Below are positions 59,762 to 64,000 of a DNA stretch of 64,000 nt, in pieces; within the stretch, counting starts at the first letter, position 1; every line of letters begins with the position of its first letter. The position numbers and the translations under genes were made by a program. The notes beneath the pieces are model-generated. The model worked only from the letters and a program-made list of their open reading frames with translations. It was not told the DNA's origin and did not search any database. Source of the DNA: Thiodiazotropha sp040506195 (GTDB lineage: Bacteria; Pseudomonadota; Gammaproteobacteria; Chromatiales; Chromatiaceae). Where the stretch lies: NCBI GenBank assembly GCA_040506195.1, contig JBEVXH010000008.1, positions 170,459-234,458 of the forward strand, given 5' to 3'.

Positions 59762-60933
59762 ACATACATGAGTATCAGACAAAGGAGCTGTTTCGCAGCT
59801 ACAAGATACCCGTACCGGAGGGGCGCATGGCCCATTCGGCCAACCAGGCCCTCTCCGTGGCGGAACAGCTGGGTGGCGACGGCTGGGTCGTCAAGGCACA
59901 GATCCATGCCGGCGGTCGGGGTAAGGCCGGTGGCGTTCAACTGGCAACGAGCCTCGAAGAGGTGCAGGAGCATGCTGAGAACCTGATAGGCAGTCGCCTG
60001 GTGACCAGGCAGACCGGAGAAACCGGGCGTTTGGTCAACCGGGTATTGGTTGAACAGGTTCGTCAGATCGATACGGAATACTACCTCGGCCTGGTGATCG
60101 ATCGCGGTAGCCAGCGGATCACCCTGATTGCTTCCGCCGCCGGCGGAATGGAGATCGAAGAGGTAGCCAGGGCAACACCGGAAAAAGTGATCCGGGAAGT
60201 GGTCGATCCGGCGGTGGGCCTGCAGGATTTTCAGTGTCGCAAAGTGGCCGCCGGCATCGGTCTCAGCGGCAAAAATATTGTTAAAGCGGCGCGTATCATG
60301 AAGAGTCTTTATCGCTGCTTTCGTGATAAGGATGCCCTGATGGTCGAAATCAATCCGCTGGTGATGACCACGGATGGGGAGTTTCTGGCCCTGGACGCAA
60401 AAATGTCCTTTGACGGCAATGCCCTGTTCCGGCATTCGGAAATTACCGATCTCCGTGATTTTGACGAGGAGGATCCAAAAGAGGTTGAGGCCTCGGGCCA
60501 TGATCTCAACTATATTGCCCTGGATGGCAGTGTCGGCTGTATCGTCAATGGCGCCGGCCTGGCCATGGCGACCATGGATGCCATCAGTCTGTATGGCGGG
60601 AAACCGGCTAATTTTCTCGATGTCGGCGGTGGCGCTTCACCGGAGAAGATCGCCAATGCCTTCCGCATCGTACTGGAGGACCCAAACGTCAAGGTTGTCA
60701 TGCTTAATATCTATGCCGGAATCAACCGCTGTGACTGGATTGCGGAAGGTATCGTCAAGGCGATGGCGGAGCTCTCGGTCGAGGTGCCGGTCGTGGTGAG
60801 ATTGGCAGGCACCAACCTGGAAGCGGGCAGAGAGATACTGGCGAACTCGGGACTCGACTACATACATGCCGACCGGCTGAGTGACGCCGCGGAAAAGTCG
60901 GTACAGGCAGTCAATCAGGGGGTGGCGGCATGA
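59758..60933 (+). CDS. mtkA: Malate-CoA ligase beta subunit (SucC-like)
   Basis: 391 residues, ATP-grasp and CoA-ligase domains. Starts MNIHEYQTKELFRSYKIPVPEGRMA; GGRGKAGGVQLA (~57), INPLVMTTDGEFLALDAKMSFD (~195-216), and LDVGGGASPEKIANAFRI, VKVVMLNIYAGINRCDWIAEGIV. Nearest families are succinyl-CoA synthetase beta and malate thiokinase MtkA; the operon with malyl-CoA lyase favours the latter. Activates malate to malyl-CoA with ATP or GTP. Overlaps the next gene (ATGA). Confidence 0.88.
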   Translation: MNIHEYQTKELFRSYKIPVPEGRMAHSANQALSVAEQLGGDGWVVKAQIHAGGRGKAGGVQLATSLEEVQEHAENLIGSRLVTRQTGETGRLVNRVLVEQVRQIDTEYYLGLVIDRGSQRITLIASAAGGMEIEEVARATPEKVIREVVDPAVGLQDFQCRKVAAGIGLSGKNIVKAARIMKSLYRCFRDKDALMVEINPLVMTTDGEFLALDAKMSFDGNALFRHSEITDLRDFDEEDPKEVEASGHDLNYIALDGSVGCIVNGAGLAMATMDAISLYGGKPANFLDVGGGASPEKIANAFRIVLEDPNVKVVMLNIYAGINRCDWIAEGIVKAMAELSVEVPVVVRLAGTNLEAGREILANSGLDYIHADRLSDAAEKSVQAVNQGVAA

Positions 60934-61799
60934 GTATCCTCGTCAATAAGGATTCACGGGTCATTTTTCAGGGCTTTACCGGGCAACATGCCACGTTTCA
61001 TGCCGAGGAAGCTATCCGGATGGGGACTCAGGTTGTGGGTGGCGTCACACCGGGCAAAGGCGGTCAGATCCATATCGACAGGCCGGTATTCGATACCGTG
61101 AGGGATGCGGTAGTCCAGGCCGGCGCCGATGTCAGTGTGGTATTCGTTCCGCCGCCTTTCAGTGCCGATGCAGTCATGGAAGCCATCGAAGCGGGGATCG
61201 AGGTAATCGTTGTGATTACCGACGGTGTGCCGGTGCAGGATATGGTCAGGGTGAAGCGTTACCTGATCGGTCACGATACCATCATCGTCGGTCCCAACAC
61301 GGCAGGGGTGATCACTCCGGGAGAGTGTAAGGTCGGGATCATGCCGGCCCATATCTACCCGAAGGGAAGTGTTGGGATCGTTTCTCGTTCGGGCACCTTG
61401 AACTATGAAGCGGTGGAGCAGATGAGTGAACTGGGACTGGGGGTCTCAACCAGTGTCAGTATCGGCGGCGATCCTGTGAATGGTTGTGATTTTCTGACCC
61501 TGCTGGAGAAGTTCGCCGATGACGACGAGACCGAGGCGGTACTGATGATCGGCGAGATCGGTGGCGCCCAGGAGGTCGAGGCGGCTGCCTGGGCCAGGGA
61601 TCACCTGAACAAGCCCCTGATCGGTTTCATTGCCGGTGCGACGGCGCCGCCCGGGCGCAGAATGGGACATGCCGGGGCGATTATCTCCGGAGAGGGGGAT
61701 ACTGCCCAGGCAAAAATGCAGCGTCTGGCGGAATTGGGTGTCCATGTCGTGCAGAATGCAGCGGAAATCGGCAAGACGGTTCACCACAGCTTTAAATGA
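60930..61799 (+). CDS. mtkB: Malate-CoA ligase alpha subunit (SucD-like)
   Basis: 289 residues, CoA-binding domain with VIFQGFTGQHATFHAEEAIRMGTQVVGGVTPGKGG (~14-48), then the ligase domain with VGPNTAGVITPGECKVGIMP, RSGTLNYEAVEQMSELGLGVSTSVSIGGDPVNG and the phosphorylated His in RRMGHAGAIISGEGDTAQAK (~247-266). Works with the preceding beta subunit. Its stop overlaps the start of the next gene. Confidence 0.88.
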   Translation: MSILVNKDSRVIFQGFTGQHATFHAEEAIRMGTQVVGGVTPGKGGQIHIDRPVFDTVRDAVVQAGADVSVVFVPPPFSADAVMEAIEAGIEVIVVITDGVPVQDMVRVKRYLIGHDTIIVGPNTAGVITPGECKVGIMPAHIYPKGSVGIVSRSGTLNYEAVEQMSELGLGVSTSVSIGGDPVNGCDFLTLLEKFADDDETEAVLMIGEIGGAQEVEAAAWARDHLNKPLIGFIAGATAPPGRRMGHAGAIISGEGDTAQAKMQRLAELGVHVVQNAAEIGKTVHHSFK

Positions 61800-62368
61800 G
61801 GCGAATCAAGGGCCAAGCTTTCATCCTATGGCTCTGTATGCCCCTTTTCAGTGGAAGCGTGATGGCTCAGAATCGGACGACCGATCCTGCTACGGGTGTC
61901 GTCACATGGGAGACAACCGCACATGGGGTGACACTCTCGTTGACCCAGATGCTGCCGGATCAGGCTCGTGCCTTCTATCTCAATCGCGGACTGTCGGCCG
62001 AAGCCACCGAGGCCTATGCCGAGGCCTGTGTCTATAGTGTGGTGTTGCGAAATGACACCGCTCCCGGAGTGGTTCATTTCAGATTGGCCGATTGGTCCGT
62101 TGTGAGTAAGGGTAAAACCAAGCCTCTGCCGAGCGTGGAGGGATGGCTCAGTCGTTTCGAGGAACATGAACACCCGAAATCTGCAACAATTGCATTCAGA
62201 TGGGCTCAATTTCCGCCGCAACAAGCCTATCAGCCCGGAGGAGACTGGAATCAGGGAATGCTCGCTACCGGACTCCCGGCCGGTAGTGAATTCGATCTGG
62301 TGGCCCGCTGGAAAGTGGCCGGACAACCCTATCAAGGTGTCTTGTACAATGTGCGTTGTGCCCGCTGA
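61796..62368 (+). CDS. Periplasmic protein of unknown function
   Basis: 190 residues, signal peptide MRRIKGQAFILWLCMPLFSG... cleaved near VMA-QN. Mature domain with strands TWETTAHGVTLSLTQMLPD, AEACVYSVVLRND and TIAFRWAQFPPQQAYQPGGDWNQG; two Cys (ACVYS, VRCAR) could form a disulfide. Overlaps mtkB by 4 bp (ATGA). I do not recognise the family. The following gene encodes a thioredoxin-like protein which may maintain the disulfide. Confidence 0.7.
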   Translation: MRRIKGQAFILWLCMPLFSGSVMAQNRTTDPATGVVTWETTAHGVTLSLTQMLPDQARAFYLNRGLSAEATEAYAEACVYSVVLRNDTAPGVVHFRLADWSVVSKGKTKPLPSVEGWLSRFEEHEHPKSATIAFRWAQFPPQQAYQPGGDWNQGMLATGLPAGSEFDLVARWKVAGQPYQGVLYNVRCAR

Positions 62369-62903
62369 CTACATAAGATGGATGGGAATATGGTTGTGTC
62401 TGGGGCTTGCCCCGGCGCAGGCTGAACTCCCGCCGTTGACCCATGACCTGATGCCGGTCTCGGAATCACGATCGGCGCCTGATCTGCGATTACCCGATAT
62501 GGATGATGAGATAGTCGATATAAGATCGCTGAAGGGCAAGGTTGTCGTCGTCAACTTCTGGGCAACCTGGTGCCCCCCCTGCAGGCGTGAGATGCCATCA
62601 CTGGAACAGCTCTATCAGGCGACAAAAAAGCGGGGTGTCGTGGTGTTGGCTGTCAATATCGGTGAGGACATCGATGCCATCTTTCCCTTTCTCGGCAGAG
62701 TGGAGCCCTCGCCCAGCTTCCCGATCCTACTCGACAGTGACTCCTCAAGCCCGTCTGCTTGGAAGGTGAGGGGGTTGCCTACGACGTTCGTGGTTGCCCC
62801 TGACGGCAAACTGGCCTTTCAGGCAGTGGGTGGTCGCGAATTCAGTCATCCCGATCTGATCAACCAGCTGATGAGCCTGTTCGAGGAAGGGAAGGTTAAA
62901 TGA
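62349..62903 (+). CDS. TlpA-like periplasmic thioredoxin
   Basis: 184 residues from ATG 62349 (MCVVPADYIRWMGIWLCLGLAPAQA signal peptide); GTG 62358 also possible. Overlaps the end of the previous gene by 20 bp. AhpC/TSA-type thioredoxin fold with RSLKGKVVVVNFWATWCPPCRREMPSLEQ (active-site WCPPC, ~70-75) and VRGLPTTFVVAPDGKLAFQAVGG. Function: thiol reduction in the periplasm, for cytochrome c maturation or partner proteins. Last gene of the mcl-mtkAB operon. Confidence 0.85.
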   Translation: MCVVPADYIRWMGIWLCLGLAPAQAELPPLTHDLMPVSESRSAPDLRLPDMDDEIVDIRSLKGKVVVVNFWATWCPPCRREMPSLEQLYQATKKRGVVVLAVNIGEDIDAIFPFLGRVEPSPSFPILLDSDSSSPSAWKVRGLPTTFVVAPDGKLAFQAVGGREFSHPDLINQLMSLFEEGKVK

Positions 62904-63044
62904 CACAGCACTCGATCGAGCAGGGTTTTTTTCAGGCTGGGTATCCCGGCAGCTGTAGTAAACTCAAAATGGTATCGGCAAGCCCTTGAGTTGCCTCTCT
63001 CTCATGTCTGTTACGGCTTGTAATTGTTCCTCAATAGGAGGAAC

Positions 63045-63791
63045 ATGCCCCAATCAGACCACAGGAATAGGTTCCGTGCGATGAAAAGGCTTTTGATCCT
63101 CAACAGCAAGGGAGGCTGTGGAAAGACAACGATAGCGACAAATCTGGCGGGTTTTTATGCCGCTTCCGGGACGTCGACAGCACTCTTCGATTACGATCCT
63201 CAGGGATCCAGCAAGCGTTGGTTGGAGCTGCGTCCGGACCAGTTTCCAGACATCAGTGGCGTGTTTGCCGCCAAGACCACTCAAGGAAGCGTTACACGTT
63301 CCTTTGCCCTACGGGTCCCCCAGGACACGCAACGCATCATAGTAGATACCCCCGCATCGATGAAACGTCTGGAAATGATGGAGATGCTGCGCTCGGCAAC
63401 AGCGGTTGTGGTGCCTGTTCTCCCATCCGGGATCGATTGTCACGTGACTTTGGATTTTCTCAAGCAGCTTAGTGACCTGGTCCGTCAGATGGGGCTAAGT
63501 CTTCCGATAGGTATCGTTGCCAACCGGGTGCGCCTCAATACACGTTCGTTCAAGAAGCTTAAAGCGTCGTTGGAGGACCTGGAAGTGCCTCTGGTGGCCT
63601 TTCTGAGAGAGTCGCAAAACTATGTCTATGCGGCCGAGTCGGGTTATGCGGTCGTCGACTTGAAGCAGCCTGCGTTTAAAAAAGACAATCAACAGTGGTC
63701 GATACTGATCAACTGGCTGGAGACAGGTGAGCTTCTGCCATCCATCCCTCCCAGTAACAAACAAACACAACACGTAATCAATCTACTATAG
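63045..63791 (+). CDS. ParA-family ATPase, orphan
   Basis: 248 residues from ATG 63045, with TAGGAGG 3 nt upstream; ATG 63081 gives MKRLLILNSKGG, the common family start, and is an alternative. Walker A with signature lysine KGGCGKTTIATNLA (~18-31), Walker A' FDYDPQGSS, and Walker B VDTPASM. No parB partner in the window, so probably cell-polarity, plasmid-like or chromosome-linked ParA of unknown cargo. Directly followed by 120 bp and an IS-like terminus. Confidence 0.82.
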   Translation: MPQSDHRNRFRAMKRLLILNSKGGCGKTTIATNLAGFYAASGTSTALFDYDPQGSSKRWLELRPDQFPDISGVFAAKTTQGSVTRSFALRVPQDTQRIIVDTPASMKRLEMMEMLRSATAVVVPVLPSGIDCHVTLDFLKQLSDLVRQMGLSLPIGIVANRVRLNTRSFKKLKASLEDLEVPLVAFLRESQNYVYAAESGYAVVDLKQPAFKKDNQQWSILINWLETGELLPSIPPSNKQTQHVINLL

Positions 63792-63910
63792 TCAAAATAA
63801 CCGATTGCTTGAGATCCTTCAGTAACGCAATCGTCTAATTACAGTTTTTCATACTCTTGGATATATTGTCCCAAACGTCTGTCTACCTGTGTGGTGTGTA
63901 ATGCGAACCA

Positions 63911-64000
63911 TGTTGATTTGCATTTAAAACTGACCCAGGATTTGCACTGAAAATTGACCCGCCTGGTTTGGTCTGATTATGGACTAAGTTGTCTTTCTTT
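63911..64000 (+). mobile_element. Left end of an IS21-like insertion sequence (truncated by window)
   Basis: Begins TGTTGATTTGCA and carries two related 20-bp direct repeats, 63917-63936 and 63941-63960, each ending in TGACCC. Such multiple direct repeats inside a TGT..ACA-bounded end are typical of IS21-family termini. The transposase genes would lie beyond the window; only the end is visible. Confidence 0.5.

Noticed and set aside
1..64000. CRISPR arrays
   Set aside because: No set of regularly spaced identical repeats was seen; the repeats found are inverted, dispersed or attC-related.

Overview
The window is about 64 kb of gammaproteobacterial chromosome with a G+C content that looks moderately high. 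The gene order queG / nnr-tsaE-amiC-mutL-miaA-hfq-hflX-hflK-hflC-(DUF2065)-hisZ-purA is a classic gammaproteobacterial block. Together with MetZ, aerobic HemF, an ETHE1-type persulfide dioxygenase, a thiol-oriented OsmC/flavoprotein pair, glycolate oxidase subunits and a malyl-CoA lyase/malate-CoA ligase operon, it suggests a sulfur-oxidising, probably autotrophic member of the Chromatiales (Sedimenticola/Thiodiazotropha-like). That placement is an inference from gene content; no rRNA or tRNA gene is visible.

Layout. 1-10 kb: a 5'-truncated Nudix protein, prc protease, gshA, metZ with a methyltransferase, an intergenic element with a long inverted repeat, persulfide dioxygenase with a TPR protein, hemF and a DUF938 methyltransferase. 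10-13 kb: a glycine-zipper envelope protein, a PepSY protein and a PhoP/PhoQ-type two-component pair. 13-18 kb: rsgA, cytochrome c and M48 protease (minus strand), then orn (plus) and queG (minus). 18-31 kb: the nnr to purA housekeeping block. 31-39 kb: RDD and PilZ proteins, a large PAS histidine kinase with a FixJ-like regulator, an UMF1-type transporter, cmoA-cmoB and yjbQ. 40-43 kb: katG followed by two small ORFs that have good ribosome-binding sites.

43.1-45.04 kb is the accessory part. Four short, AT-rich, same-strand genes are each followed by an integron attC-like site, with ORF starts 13-28 bp after each resolvable boundary. No integrase is in the window, so this looks like a CALIN (cluster of attC sites lacking an integrase) or the distal part of a chromosomal integron. 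It carries three unrecognised genes and one glyoxalase-fold (VOC) gene.

45-64 kb: a membrane diguanylate cyclase; OsmC with a dihydrolipoamide-dehydrogenase-like flavoprotein; glcD-glcE without an adjacent glcF; a TonB-dependent copper receptor followed by a UbiA-type prenyltransferase and a small anchored protein; an SLC13 permease; and a tightly coupled operon of malyl-CoA lyase, malate-CoA ligase beta and alpha, a periplasmic protein and a TlpA-like thioredoxin. An orphan ParA-type ATPase follows, and the window ends inside what looks like the terminus of an IS21-type insertion sequence. GlcDE would make glyoxylate from glycolate, and the Mcl/Mtk enzymes interconvert glyoxylate + acetyl-CoA with malate, so these two loci may together handle the 2-phosphoglycolate product of Rubisco oxygenation.

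Smaller-scale signals include five copies of a short dispersed motif (ACAGGCCCT) at gene ends, several perfect palindromes in promoter regions, a Fur-box-like sequence upstream of the cassettes, and a tandem-hairpin leader with a U-tract in front of DUF2065-hisZ.
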